A stretch of 64,000 nt of DNA from Cryphonectria parasitica EP155 (lineage: Eukaryota; Ascomycota; Sordariomycetes; Diaporthales; Cryphonectriaceae). Every line of letters starts with the position of its first letter. The first letter of the stretch is position 1. Positions 10,489 to 23,529 of this stretch are shown piece after piece. The notes beneath the pieces are model-generated. The model had not been told where the DNA came from. It searched no databases and was given only the letters and a program-made list of their open reading frames with translations. Position numbers and translations under genes: made by a program. The stretch spans positions 1,014,001 through 1,078,000 of the forward strand of contig NW_024468914.1 of NCBI RefSeq assembly GCF_011745365.1, given 5' to 3'.

Positions 10489-13400
10489 CCTGGGGGACAA
10501 TCATCTCAAGGAGCCCAGACTCTCGGCTAAGTACACCAGGAACAAGACACCATCACATCTTTCACCCTGCTCATCGGAGCCCACCTCTCCCTGAGTACTC
10601 TTTGCCCCAGGCAGGCACACCTTGGCCACAACTGCCGCGAAGGCAAGCAACCTTATTGCCAGAGGAAAATCATGGACCAAGCGAGACGTTTGGCGAAAGC
10701 ATATGCAGCCTCCCGAGACCGCCAGACCGGTGTTTCTTTGTCCTGTCAGAGCCGCATGTGTCCAATCGGTTGGTGGCCTTGGTGCCCTACGTTTCCCCCC
10801 TCCGTTGCGGTCGTGTTTCTCTCTTGGGTACGCCTTTCGTTTGTCTCGCCTCGTCATTCCGTCACCCGCCGGCTAATACAGCCGTATGGTATAATCATGC
10901 CTTACTTTCTTTCTTTTTCTTTGCAACGTAACTTGTCTGTGTTGTACTGGATTCTACGAGGAGAAAGGGATCATCTGAGAGAATTATCCTGGAACACGGT
11001 CTTGGTGAATGTTTGAGGATATGCGATACATTCACGAACAGCTTCAACCAGTCTCAGTGTGTCCGGCCTCTTGACAAGATTACTGAATCCTTCCAGAGCA
11101 TTGGTTGATTATTAGCTATAATAGTGCGAGATGCGTGTAGGTATATACGTGCTATGGCAGAGGCTGCGCAAGCGTTCAAACACATGCAGACCCGAGGCAC
11201 TCCCCATTTATCAAAGACCTGCCCTAATCCAAAGATGGACCACATCACGATTAGCTCTCCATAGTTTCAGAAGGCTCTATAGTAAGAGACCTGGATATGT
11301 TCTGGCCAACAGACGATGATCAAAAGGCCACGATCACGGGCAACGCCCTGTGAATACCTCAGACCTCGCCTGCCAGACCCGGGACCCTGCAGCTGTCAAA
11401 GAGTCAGTGCGACCATTCCACAAGGCAGATCGGCAGCCGGGCCAGGCTGTCTGTGAATACAACAGCAAGCAGCACAAGAATGCTAACACCAGCAGCAGGA
11501 TCGAGGTTCCGAGGGTCCTTGCCTCCCCGAGACCATTACCTTACTCTTTGGGCTGCCGGCTTGCCTAAAGAGGTTTCCTCTTCGAGTACGTGATACATGC
11601 TATCGCTTAGTGGTGGTTGTTTGACCTAGGGACTCTCTTCCACCCCTCTGAGACACACCTGGGCATTCAAGTGGTTTAATTCTACCAATGAATCGTGCTC
11701 ACTTCAAGAGCCACGAGCACCGCTGTCCTCCTTTCTCTCTCTTTCTTCCTCTCCTTCCTCGCGTATTGTTTCCCTTCCCCCATGGACTTCTCGTCTACCA
11801 CATCCGAAAGAAGAAGAAGAGGTACTCGCTGTAGAGACAGGTGTAGGAAAATAATAGATCCAGATGCCGATCACCTTCGGAGACCGTGTTAGATTGCCAC
11901 CCCTCCCCAGAATCACCACCCACCGATCTGGGAATCTCGAGGCGAGATCGAGTCTCTTTTCCCCCTCGCCGTCGCGAAAGAAAGGGGTTCACAAGGCGGG
12001 CTCGGGTTGCCGAGCGAGGCCCTCTCCCGTCCGTCCGCCCGCCCGGCTGCGTGAGCGAGCGAGATGATTACCTAGCGAGCCCAATAGGGCAACTTCCGTC
12101 GTGGTTGTTGTCTCAGTACATAGGCGACCGGGAGAAGGGGTGAATGCGGATGGGAGATGAATGCTGGCCGGTCGATCGACTTTTCCTCTGTTGAAAAGCA
12201 GGCACGCAGGTGGGAGTTGAGAAATAGGAACATCCAGCCTTCACCCGGCCAGTCCTCCTCTGAGATGGTACAAACTGACGGGCTCCCTTTTAGATCAGGG
12301 AGGACATTGCTTTACGACCTCCACCGCCGCGGTAATAATAAATAAATAAAAAAGAAGAAAACAAAGAAAGAAAGAAAAACTCTCAAGTGATCTTCAAATG
12401 GGTCACAGAGGCGCAGACAGACCGAAGACGGGGAGGAGAGGGGGGGGGGGGGCAGGCATCAAGATGGACGAGAGAGGAGAAAATGGCGAGGAGAGACAAA
12501 GACATCACTCACGTATCACAAGCTTGGTCGGACAGGCTGGCAGAGATCAGATCGTGTAACGACTGTCCCGCTGCGAGATGGCCCTGAGACACACATCAAC
12601 ATTGCTTCCCGACTGGACTGGATGATTGGGGCAGAGTAGGATATGTCAACCTCCAGGTAGGCACATGAGCTCGATTAGGCCTGTCGCAGCACAAATGCAC
12701 ACACACAGGCTGAGTTGATAATGTTCTGGGGAATAGCAACGCACAAGTACACCATGCCCCCAAGAAAGAAAAGCAAGCGAGTCGTCGCTAATCAGTCACC
12801 AGCATCCCAGGGCAAGGCGAAACAGGTAGTCAGTCAGTCAATCGTCAAGTCAAGTGATGAAGAAGAATGGATTGTTTAAAAAAAAATAGAAGTATGTCTA
12901 TCCTCAAAATATATGTCGAACATCGCAGAAGATAGTACATTCGATCCGGGTAATAAGTGAGACTGACCCAAGATACATAGGATAGCGTGGAAAGATATCC
13001 AATATCCAACCCGCCCGCCCTCTGCTATAGATTGGTCCAGATGGTGAATGTTGTTCTCTTTTTTTGGCTTTTTTTCTTTATGGCGGAAGTCAACAGATTG
13101 ACAACTGGGACAATTTTCTCTGCCCAGTCGCCATCTAACTTTTCCTTTTGATCGTCGTACTCCCTGTTCAAATGGCAGACCGTGAGCCTGCTGAGCCCCA
13201 AGTCATCCCTCTACCGCTTCTAAGCCCCTTGATATTCAAAATAAATCCTGCCCGGCCTAGACAAGACGAGATGATGTACAAATGATGTCTTGTCGCCGGG
13301 CGTCCCCATATTGTGGCAGTCCGATCGGGTGTGATAATCGATACGCCATATGTGTGCAACTCCCGTCCTTCTAGGAAAATGTGGTATCGCAAAACCATTC

Positions 13401-13742
13401 GTCGTGATGAGATGACCGGTACGCTGTTTTGACAGGATCATCGTGTCGCTGAGCAACTCGAGGCTGGTGTCTCGCGCAGGCGTACCGTGAACAAGAAAAA
13501 GGAGAGGACGGTGTGGGAGGACAAGTCAGGCTATAGCGGGCCTACACAGCAGCACACACGCACAACGTGCAAGTGACCTCTCTCCACACGAAAATAACAC
13601 GCCGCCGGGAATTCGTCGCGAGGACCGATACACCGGTCAACTAAGCAGAATTCCGAAACGCCGAAGATGCCGATGATGAAAGGAATAGAGTACAGGCAAG
13701 GAGTCGTTCGTTCGTAGCAGTGTCCGATCTGGGCGATCTTCC

Positions 13743-14807
13743 TCACGCGTTGGTCACCTAGATAGAGTTAGTCAGCAAAAGGGGAAGAGAAAAAAAAAAG
13801 TGACCCGTTGCAGTGATGAAACGTACGCGAAGTATCCGGCGTGAGTAATCCTGGTTGTCGGCGATACTACCGCTGCTCAACCTTCTCTGGGCCATGACAG
13901 GGTCCATCCGGGCGTCGGTATCGATTGAGTAGCCACCGCTGCTTCCGGGAGGCTTCATGAAGGCGTTGACTGCGGCGTTACGGCGGTGCTCCTCCTCAAT
14001 CTCGCGGTTCTTTCTCCGTCGCATAAAGAAGAATATACCGCCAGCTATAGCAAGCAGCGCGACGACGCCCACAACAACGCCAGCCACAATACCTCCCTTA
14101 TTACTCGAGGTGTCTTTAGGTACTGCCGTGGCACTCGAGGTGACGTATACAACGCTGGCTGTGACTGAAGTTAGCGGGAATTGTCATTTACCATGCTGCA
14201 CAGCACCACTTATGAGCTTACTTTGGCCACCGGATACGACTGTAGACGAAGCAACTACGTTGCCTGTGCTGCTTGTTGAACTAGCATTGTCCTTGGCATA
14301 GGATACGTCCAGCGAGATGCCGGTGTTGAATACCGAAAAGTATTTCGTATTACCCGAGAAGCCACCACCTGGATCACATCAGTAAGAAAGAAATCACCTG
14401 GCTGAAGGGACCGGGGGGGAGGGAGACTCACAGGCCTCCTGAGGATAGCCAGAGCAGCCAATGCTGCATTTGGAGTCGGCTGCCCTCGTGTCCTCCGGTG
14501 GGTACTCATTGCCGCACCAGCACTCATCACCGTCCGTCATCGCGGCCACCAGATAGCCGGCGTCCGTGCAGTTCACGGTCGCACAGGAGCCTCGAGAATT
14601 GAACACCGAGGTGTTTGTCAAGATCAGATCGCCCCAGGATGAGAAGCAGCCCTGCGAGATGGCTACGCCGAGGGTAGGTTGAGCCGATGGCGACGCGACA
14701 CCGGTCGCAGTTGAAGCTGCAGTAGAAGTCGTCTCGCTGGTGGTGGTGACTGCGTATGCCGGGTAGGCAGCGGCAACCACAGCCGCGAAGATTGTTGATA
14801 ATCTCAT
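13743..14807 (-). CDS. WSC-domain transmembrane cell-wall sensor
   Basis: Four exons on the minus strand (14807-14432, 14368-14222, 14164-13827, 13757-13743) give 291 residues. Order: signal peptide (about 1-19); a Thr/Ser-rich spacer; a WSC domain from about residue 46 to 140, with C54, the CWCGNEYP core and a closing CGGFSG..FSVF split across exons 1 and 2; a Ser/Thr-rich stalk; one membrane segment (about 201-222) followed by the basic stop RRRK; and a cytosolic tail ending in DYSRRILRVTNA. Wsc proteins sense wall stress and signal through Rho1 to the cell-integrity MAP kinase pathway. Exon 4 encodes only four residues and the stop, yet it restores a tail resembling those of other fungal Wsc-like proteins. 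Exon 3 has two possible acceptors six nucleotides apart (exon start 14164 or 14158), so a two-residue isoform difference is possible. Confidence 0.9.
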
Positions 14808-16111
14808 TTTGTGTATATGTGAGTCTTGGTCGGTCGACCGAAGAAAGGGTTGTAAAGTATAGGTGTGTAACGAGTGTCGAGTCGGAGAGGCGGAATCGGA
14901 TCAACGATTCGGTCTCTTGACTTGAGAAGAAAGATGTCGTCGCTTAGCAAGCGAGTATTACAAGGGTATTGTCGACGTGGATAGAGAGTCGACGACAGTC
15001 TCTGGATGATCGTGAGAACCGTCGGCGTCCAGGTCGTGCGTTGTCGGTGTGATTTCCTTTTGTCTCTCGAATGTGTCAAGACGCCACGAGGGTAGTCACA
15101 GATGTTCGTCGGCGGCCTAGTGAGAGCAAGAATAGACAAGGCCTGAGTGTATTACACAAAGAGCTCGCGTGGTCGATTGTTGAATGAAGAACGACCTCTT
15201 TGTCGTGAGCGTTTCCACCCTATCCCGCTTTCCTGCCTTGGGCCGCGATGGTCCCGTGTTTCTTCCCTTCTAGTCCTCACGGCTGAGATAGCATCGGCCT
15301 GTGCCTGACTGGAGGCTCGATTCTTTTTCTTCTTTCTCTCCCGCCGGTAGTTGGTAAGAGTGAGAAGAGGTTGTTGCTTGATAGACCCGGTCGAGGGGGT
15401 GGACAGACAGATAATAGTGGCTTGTCCTTCGGTCTGGGGAAGGGCAGCCGTGGAATTTGGGGGGATTGACTAGATTGTCCAAGGTCCAAGTAAGGGGAGG
15501 ACGCAAGAGGAGGGGAAAAAAACCAACAAGCCAAGGGATGTCAGCCCGGATTGGGAGTTGCGGTCTCGAAACGTGGTCGGCGGGCGGTTCGTCTATGAAT
15601 AGGGGGTGGCCGTGGGATCGGTCTTGTGTCTACCTCCAGCCACACACGTCCAGGTCCAGGTCAACAAGACGAGACGGCGAGCAAAGGGGGGGCCAGCTGG
15701 CTGTTCGATGCAGACTGGTAACGGGACTGAGTTGGGCTGTACCGGATTGGACAGCTTGGAGATGGAAACGAAACGAACGACTGGGTACGAGTGCGTTGTT
15801 TCGGGGTGTCTCAGAGCCTCTCTACCAAAGTTCTTCCTCGTCTCGACGGATTTAGAACAAGCTCGACATGCGTGTTCGTGTGTGTGTGTGTGAGAGAGAG
15901 AAGAAGAAGAGGTGGTGAGACGAAAAACGATCGGAGAATACGAAATGACTGTGGTGTTGCCAAATGTGACAAAAAATGAAATTGAGAAAGAGGGAATGAA
16001 CGGTGGACACTTTGTTGTTGGGTCTGACTGGAGAAACGAGAGGCAGGTCAGTGCAGTGTTGCAGTGTGCAGGTTTTGAAAAGAGTGGTCTGGTCGGGCTT
16101 GGGGTCTCGTT

Positions 16112-16150
16112 CAGGTCAGGTCAAATCAGGCCAGCTCAGGTCAGACCAGG
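16112..16150. repeat. Imperfect GGTCAG/CAGGTC direct repeats
   Basis: Five to six near-copies of a TCAGGTCA-like unit occur in about 40 nt. The pattern is degenerate and is probably a small decayed tandem repeat. Confidence 0.5.
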
Positions 16151-16427
16151 GCCCTTTTTTGGAGGGGGTGTGTGGTTGGTAGGGGACGGGAGAAGGGGGG
16201 GAGGGGGTGCGTGTTGTGAGGGAAGAGGGAACAAAAACAGAGAAGGGCAAGAGAGGGAGAGAACTGGGGACACCGGGGAGTGGCTTCCTGTCTCAGTCAT
16301 CAGTCCCTTGAGTGCTCCCTGCTGATCCCCGCTGGGGCCTGCTCCTCTCTTCCTGCCACGCCAACTCATGCACCAGACAGGGCACACCTGCTCTCTTCCC
16401 TCAGCAGGAGTTGGGAGAGAGCAGGTA

Positions 16428-16446
16428 CCCACCCACCCACCCACCC
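16428..16446. repeat. (CCCA)n microsatellite
   Basis: About five tandem CCCA units in a gene-free region. Confidence 0.7.
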
Positions 16447-19400
16447 GTCTGGCAGGGAGGAACTTTGCACAGTACTGAGCACGGCCGTCAACCCACCAAG
16501 CGCCAGGTGCCCAACGCTGGCTGGGGCATGAGATGATGGGTCCTCAGTTAGATCATCACCTCACGTTATTTCAATCACAAGTCACAGTCCCAGTCACAAG
16601 TCGACGTGGTAGTAGTAGTGGTAGTGCAGGCTCATTTTTAATCAACATCAAAACTATCCCTTCCTCAGATGTCTTGTTTTCGCCCCCTGAACAGAATTGT
16701 CATTGTAGCATAGTTATTAGTGTTTTTTTCTCTCTTGCTTTCCCTTTTTCTTTTTCGCCTTTGTTTTTGTTTTTCCCCTTGCGCTTGTTTATTACACAAG
16801 AAAATGCCACAAGCACATCCACACGCACCACTCACATGGCGGATGGGGAAATTACTGACGGAACCCCCTTTCTGCGATCGACAGTACGTACCCTCGTTTA
16901 GGCGCCTCTGAGTGGATGGAACTGAGATCGGTTCCTGACTTGGCATGGGTGTGCTGCCCCACCTAATTACCCGCTTACACAGTGTGATCGATTTCTCTGC
17001 ACTAATAACTCTCTGCACAACTGCTTCCAAAAAACGTTTGCCATCAAAAATCTGAGTTTGGATCATTGATTTGGTACTCCACTTCTCGCTCTCGACCCCC
17101 AATCATCATTCAGCAACCCAGCCTTTGGAGCACCTCGTCCTCAGGACCGTCCAGCTTGTGAAACGGCGAAACATGCCAACCAACCCCCCCTTAAAGGCAA
17201 CTTCCCTCCTCAAAAAGAAATGCGATGACGAAATGCCCCTTGCCATTTCACCTGCATTTGGCCTAATCTAACAGGAAATGTCGCGACGGATGTTCCCCTG
17301 AGCCTATCCTTATGAGGGGCCCTGATAGCAGACGCGCGCCTCGACCGCCTATGCACTATTACAGCTTATGCCATGAGATGAATCGTGGTACCATCCATCC
17401 TCATGTCGGTGATAACGACACGCGGCCTAAGCCTAGACTGCCAACGCCCACCATTCCGCTTGCAGGTTGGACAGCAAAGCCTCACTGCGAGATAGCTACT
17501 ACATGTTCCTTATTACTGCGTCTTTTTTTTGATCTTGAAGATTTCTCGACAGCAACCAGCTTATGCCGCACTACGTTGGTCTACTTTACGAGCTTGGGAA
17601 GTCACTAACGCGCAAAGGCACCTTGCCCTGAAGATCCCCAGATGGCCTCCAACCAAGCACCCAAGGTGCTGTGGTGCAGCCGGCATGCTGGAACAAGCTA
17701 GCTTAGACCAGACGCCAGCCCAGTATCGTTTTCAAAAGGCGCTGGCTCTAAAACGGCTGCAATTGTGGCACACGGCCTACCGAAGACGGACCGACGTCTT
17801 GGACGGCGGGCGACGTGTGTGCCAGACGCAAGTTTGGAGGAGCTTCTCGACGATCACGCTCGTATATACGATACAAGCCAACTCATTCGTCGTCGGTGGA
17901 CAGCTTGGGACGTATTCTAGAGGGTGCGACAGGGTTCACGGCTCTTGTGTCTGTGTCTCGTCGGGTGCGATTTGTCCAGCAGGGCGCCAGGCAGGGCAGG
18001 GCTCCTTCTCACTGCCGGCTGCGTGACCATTATCACGTTTCAATTGTCGCTGCGGCCCCTCTTGTGATCGACTTGATGGCCCACCGGTTCCAGAGATCAC
18101 TACTCAACCACATGCCTTGAACTCAAAAAAAAGAAAAAAGAAAAAAGAAAACAGAAGAAGAAAGAGAAAAAGACCAAGTCCTTACTCCGCATCATTAACC
18201 TTGAAGCTTGCATTGTCCTCTCCCCCTGGCTATCGAGCGATTTTGAGAGATGTACCACGTTTTGGAACAAATCCGTTCTCTACCCAAGGTTAACTTTCTT
18301 GGCTGTAACTTGTTGCGGACGAACTTGAGCAGCACAAGCATCCTACAAAGGTCAGTCACCCCAAATGCCACCGATACGAGGCACACAAGACCTCTTGGTT
18401 TTTCTTGGTGTATCCAGAACACCACACTGGCCTAAACAATTGGTGCACTGCTGCAGGCTCTACCTTGTCACGGCGTGCAGTAGGTTTCCAGCCACGCAGC
18501 CATGGCCGTTTAGTTCGGTTGGCGGCCATGTACACCTGCAGCAAGAGGCCAAGCGGCACCTGCTCGACAATACGAGCTTGACCATCTTCTCGTACGACCT
18601 GGGCCGTCCATCGGAAGCTTTCGACCAGAAGCGGTCAGCAAGAGCTCTGAAGTTCTTCATGTATGGGAATGTGACCCTCTTGTGTCTGATTCGTTTACAA
18701 CGGAGGCTGGTTTGTCCATGTTGTGGGAGGACACTCATCCATGCTGTTGCGCGACGGGCATGAACGCAATATCGCTTCTCGCCTGCACAGCCTCACGGAC
18801 TAGGAAAATTGTTTCGGTGGCCCACGTCATGCCAAAAAGTTTTCTACTACATACACGGCATCCAAAATGCCGGTAAGCGCATATGGATGCAGCCACCGCG
18901 ACACGTCTCTCTCGTCCCCGGGACACCAGCAGGAAAGATGCGTCTTGCCTGGCTGGTGAGCAACAGACACGGCAGCCGCTGCAGCGCTGCTACGGATCGT
19001 GGTTCCCAGCACCCTCTTCCGGTAGCTCACGATGTACCTAAACCAGATGATCTCTGACTTGTCATCAAAACAACTAGTTCTCGTCAGCATTCACGACACG
19101 TGTAGGTGCATTCAAAACCACAGGGTGCATCCGGCCGGCCGGTTGGGCCGACCCGGCGAAAGAGAAAGATCCCCTGGTGGTCAGATCTCTGGAGCCACAA
19201 CCAACCGACAGTATGGTGCTTGTCAACGGATATGTCGCAGGGATACTGAATCTTGATTGCAAAATCCCACGCCCCAATCCGGACAGGTTAGCCAGCAGGG
19301 CCTGCTCGGTCTAGACCTGGCTCGTGATAATATCGATGTCTGTGGTGAGACCCTCGAGACAATAGACGCGTATTTGTCCATCGATTTGATCGGTTCATCG

Positions 19401-19770
19401 ATTCCTTGCCGCCGCACAGCGATTTACCCGTCAATAGTCTCGAGTCCAGTGGATACACGAGCCCGTATCCCGCGCCGTATCTCGCCATCTTGCAGCCCTA
19501 CACGGCACGGTGTTGTGTTTACAGTATGCGTGCCGTTATTTCCTTAACAAGTCCCGCCGTGGCCGCCCAGTCGACATGCGGAGGAATGACCTGGGTCTTG
19601 CTAAGCGAGCGCTTTTTATATCCTGATCCACCTTCAGACGAGCACGGTCGCTCAGCACAAGCACGCGCAAAACATAACACGGAAGAGACGAAGAAAGAGC
19701 TACAAGAGAAGAAAGACGTCCACAATCGATCTTTGTCCTGTCTCGCCATCCCGAGCAACAGAAAAACAAA

Positions 19771-19796
19771 GACGACGACGACGACGACGACGACGA
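19771..19796. repeat. (GAC)n microsatellite
   Basis: Eight or more GAC units in a row. Trinucleotide repeats often lie in coding DNA, but the surrounding frames here show no domain or consistent gene model. Confidence 0.8.
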
Positions 19797-21278
19797 GAGG
19801 GATCGCACAATGAGCGCCAGCACAGCACATTTCAAGAACATTATGGGTCTACACCGCGTAAGTGCTGTGTCAGCAGTAAACAAATTTCAGACATGTTTCC
19901 TGGGTGGCCATCCTTCGCCCGGCCTTGGAGAGCGACTATTGCTACGTATTCCTTCTTGTCTGGGGGGGGGATGGCCGGCCGAGATGCCGTCTCCCGGCCA
20001 CGGATCTGACACGACAGGTTGGTCCGTTGGCCACTAGTTTTGTTCTATACCAAAGTACCTACCATACACGGTAGACAACCTTCTTCTTCTCCTCCTGTCC
20101 TGGGCGAGGTTGGCAGAACGGGTTCCCCGGAAGTGGCATCTCTTCGCGGGGGACCCGGAAATTTGGTCTTCGTGTCTGGCCCACCCAAATCACCAGGAAC
20201 CTCTCTCTAGGCACGTTGGGCGGTCCTCGAGGTGCGGCAGTCGCTAATGAGTGTCTCGTTTTTTTGCTTCTCTTCCTTCTTTTGTCTTTTCTCTCGTCTT
20301 TTCCCCTCCTCCAAATTTTTGGCCAGGGTCCCCATACTCCATTGACTGTGCTAAGTATGTGTGCATGATATGTGATCACGACTCGTCTGCAGCCTGCGCA
20401 GAGCAGCCTGAATCCCCGTAGAAGCAGTACATAATCACTAAGACAGGTAGTCGAGACCGGATGGAGGCGTTTCGAAAGGCGATGATCTCACCCTCGCTGG
20501 ACCATCCGCGTGACCGTCTGTCAGTCTGGATTAATGCCAGTCAGTCATCCAATCGTTCATCGTCGACCAACAGTTCGGGGATCGGTGCCCATCAACATGA
20601 AACACAGCTTGTGGGGAAGCGATTGAGAGGATATGCACTCTCTCTTTCTCTCTCTCTCGCGATCTACACCCTCTGGAGGCCGCCGCTGCCTTTGTTGCTT
20701 GCTGCAGAGACACAGACACACACACGCACTGCTTGTTTTGGTCCATGGGAGACGTGCAATGACAGGTTGGCTTCTGCGTTCGTGATGGAAGGTAAACGAG
20801 ATATGCTTGTTTCCTCGTTTAATCTCTTCGTCGATCGCGGGGGTAATGAACGGACTTCTCAAGCGAAGTTGTGGCCAAGGCTTTTGCAGAGGGGACCCTC
20901 ATCACGGCAGTGCTCGTTTGTTGTGGCCCCTCTTCTGTCCCCCACTCTCCTCTTATGTCTTAAAGAAGAAAAAAGAGGGAGAAACATAAAAATAAGATAA
21001 AAATACTTGAAGTGAAACAGCCCCTGAAGAGGAGTTCAGGGTTAGGGTCCTGACAGACAGTACGTACCGCAGCCGACACGCCGCTGCTAACCGATGGTTC
21101 CCGGTTGGCGGACTCGACGTCACCACCACCACCAAAACTGACCCTCGGCTTGGCTGTTGTGCAGTAGTATAGCTTCATGTTGTAAACAAGCTTCCACCTC
21201 GTCCTTGTCCTCTCATGTCGTTGTGATCCCACCTTAACCACCACCGCCCATCGATCTCCAGGGTAACCAAAGCCCACC

Positions 21279-22421
21279 ATGCCCTCCCGCACCCTCCTCC
21301 TTCGCTTCCCAAGGCAATCCCCCCAAGTCCTACTTCCCACTGCCCGCCGGCGCTGCTACTCGGCAAAACCAGCCGCCGCATCATCAGACCAAGAACCACT
21401 GATCCGCGTCACCGACCTTCCTGCCCCCAACACAGGCCACATCCGTATCCTCGAGCTCAACCGCCCCTCTGCACGGAACGCCATCTCGCGTGCCCTCCTG
21501 CAGGGCCTGCGCAGGGAGATCGACGACGTGCATGCCCAGTACGACGCGGAAACGGGGGACGAGATTCCAGTGCAGAGCTGGAACCAGCGGTTTGGCGGGG
21601 CCGCTGGGGAGAGCTCAAAAGGGCCTACGCGGGCGGTGATTATTGCGAGTGCGGTGGAGAGCTGTTTTTGTGCCGGGGCGGATTTGAAGGAGAGGAGAGG
21701 GTTCACGCAGGAAGAGTGAGTTTTCTGTTCTCTCTCTTACTTTCTCTCTCTCTCTGGATACAAGAGACTTCTGCAGAACGCCCCAAGACAACCTTGCTGA
21801 CATCGATTTCTATCTATTCTCTCCAGAACCGACGCTTTCCTCATCACCCTTCGTGCAACCTTCGCCACCCTCGCCGCCCTTCCCGTCCCCACCATCTCCG
21901 CCATCAGCTCCCTCGCCCTGGGCGGCGGCCTCGAGCTCGCACTGGCCACCCACTTCCGCGTCCTCTCCTCCAACGCCGTCATTGGCTTGCCCGAGACCCG
22001 CCTGGGCATCCTCCCCGGCGCCGGCGGCACCCACCGCCTCCCCGCCCTGATCGGCATTGGCCGCGCTCGCGACCTTATCCTCACGGGGCGCCGCGTGTCA
22101 GCGCCCGAAGCATACTTCCTCGGCATCGCGGACAGGCTGGTCGAGGTCCTGCCGGAGGAGGGAGAAGGTGACAAGACGGAGGCTGTTGCGGCTGGGATTC
22201 TGGCGCGGGCGAGGCGGGATGTGCTGAGCGAGGGGGTGCGGCTCGCCACAGAGATCTGTGAGGGCGGCCCTGTTGCTGTGCGGGCAGCTCTGCAGGCTGT
22301 GCAGAGACCACATGAGAGTGTAGAGAATGCCATGTATGAGAGGGTTGTCAAGACCGAGGACCGTAATGAGGCGCTGCGGGCGTTTGGGGAGAAGAGAAAA
22401 CCTGTGTTTACGGGACGGTGA
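21279..22421 (+). CDS. Mitochondrial enoyl-CoA hydratase, AUH (methylglutaconyl-CoA hydratase) type
   Basis: Two exons (21279-21715 and 21827-22421) give 343 residues. The first ~30 residues are Arg/Ser/Leu-rich without acidic residues (LLLRFPRQ, RRRCYS), a mitochondrial presequence. The crotonase fold is complete: an oxyanion-hole element FCAGADLKER near the end of exon 1, ALGGGLELAL at about 176-185, and the catalytic pair E182 and E202, spaced 20 residues as in rat crotonase (E144/E164); GILPGAGGTHRL follows. The sequence after the active site (IGIGRARDLILTGRRVSA.EA) resembles AUH proteins, which hydrate 3-methylglutaconyl-CoA in leucine breakdown. A general enoyl-CoA hydratase of beta-oxidation is the alternative. 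An insert rich in Gly and charged residues precedes the first oxyanion element (about 108-128) and is longer than in bacterial homologues. Confidence 0.92.
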
Positions 22422-23529
22422 GGAGGCTTAAATGGGACAGCAGGGTGGCACAGTCTTCCTCCGTGGACGCCTCTTATGACAGGAAGGATCTTATGGGAAG
22501 ACTAGAGATGAAAGACAGGAGGTTCTCTGCACGAGGGCCCGACCTCTTAAATTCTTTTACGGTCCTAATGAACCACCAATTTCTGAGTTTATTCAGAAAG
22601 GTTTATATTGCCTTCTCTTAATGTTTCTCACAAGTTTTCATCCAATATCATGACGAGGTGTGAACCATTTTGCAGCCAGGGAGCTTCCCCTTAGGAAAGT
22701 ACAACTACAAAACCGTACGGCAAAAAGCTATATTAGATATTCGCCGAGGAAGGAAAGGGGGAAGGAAGAAAAGAAAAGAAGACAAAAAAAGCCAGCCAAA
22801 CTGACCCTAACTGAAGCGATCTACAAAAAGGTCGGGCAGGTGCCAACTCACTGGCCCTCGCACAAATTCCTCGGAAGAAACAAAGAACTTCCTAGCAAGA
22901 GGAAACCTTTGATCTCATAAAGTTTATTCCAAGATAGAGCACCTTGAAAAATTTCAAACACATCTTACTTACTTAAGGAAACCCCCATCACTACTTGTGG
23001 GACAGTCACAAGGCCGGGGACCTTGAATACTCCAGATAACTATTTTGCAAGTACCGGAGGATCTTCTAGTCAGACCACTCTATTAGAGCATGTCAGCTCA
23101 GTAATTACTTACTGTACTCACATACATTGGAAGCTTGTCTCAGTACCTTATGGGTATAGTTCCAGTCTGTGCATCATCTACAAAGAACAGCCCGTCGTCC
23201 TAGAAGTCATTTCAGGAACAAGTCACCACAGCTTAGGGCACAGATAGCCCAGGCCTTTGCAATTTAGTGGCATCAACACTATACCAAGAATAAAAAGGCC
23301 ACCTATGTACATCTTTAAGGATCTTGCTGCTAAGTACCCGGAATTTTCTGAGCAACCCAAGATGAAGCCTGATATCCTATAAAAAAAAAACAACGCCATA
23401 CGTTCATCCTTCGCTTATAACAGCCTGAATCAAGAATTTTCCTCTGGATTTATTTCAATATAGATAGGGATCTCGAGACTTCCTTACTTTCCTTTTCTAT
23501 CACAGGAACAGCGCAGAGCATCCATAACC
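22422..23529. other. Intergenic region, no supported gene
   Basis: Only short frames with no domain; one basic 86-codon frame at 22660-22920 is purine-repeat driven. The region is mildly AT-rich and probably holds the 3' end of the hydratase transcript. Confidence 0.5.

Larger units (their letters stand above)
10263..13742. other. Intergenic region, no supported gene
   Basis: The left end holds the minus-strand promoter of the small secreted protein, including a 27-nt T tract at 10319-10345. The remainder has many short frames, one 183-codon frame (10380-10931) with no domain, a G tract at 12440-12452 and purine-rich patches. The part near 13.5-13.7 kb lies 3' of the WSC gene and may be its 3' untranslated region. 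Confidence 0.55.
14808..21278. other. 6.5 kb gene-poor region with microsatellites
   Basis: The largest gap in the window. I see no domain-bearing frame on either strand; the open frames (longest about 165-180 codons) are low-complexity or unrelated to one another. It contains (GT)n/(GA)n near 15876-15900, an imperfect GGTCAG-type repeat near 16112-16150, (CCCA)n at 16428-16446, an A/G-rich stretch near 18124-18175, (GAC)n at 19771-19796 and a CT repeat near 20638-20658. It contains the promoters of the WSC gene (left) and the enoyl-CoA hydratase (right). A non-coding RNA cannot be judged from sequence alone. Confidence 0.5.

Noticed and set aside
10380..10931. 183-codon plus-strand ORF
   Set aside because: No domain or signal peptide; lies in the upstream region of the small secreted protein on the other strand.
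17529..18026. 165-codon plus-strand ORF in the 6.5 kb gap
   Set aside because: Amino-acid content looks random; no domain or gene model around it.
21737..22351. 204-codon minus-strand ORF
   Set aside because: Antisense of the enoyl-CoA hydratase exon 2, which has intact crotonase motifs.
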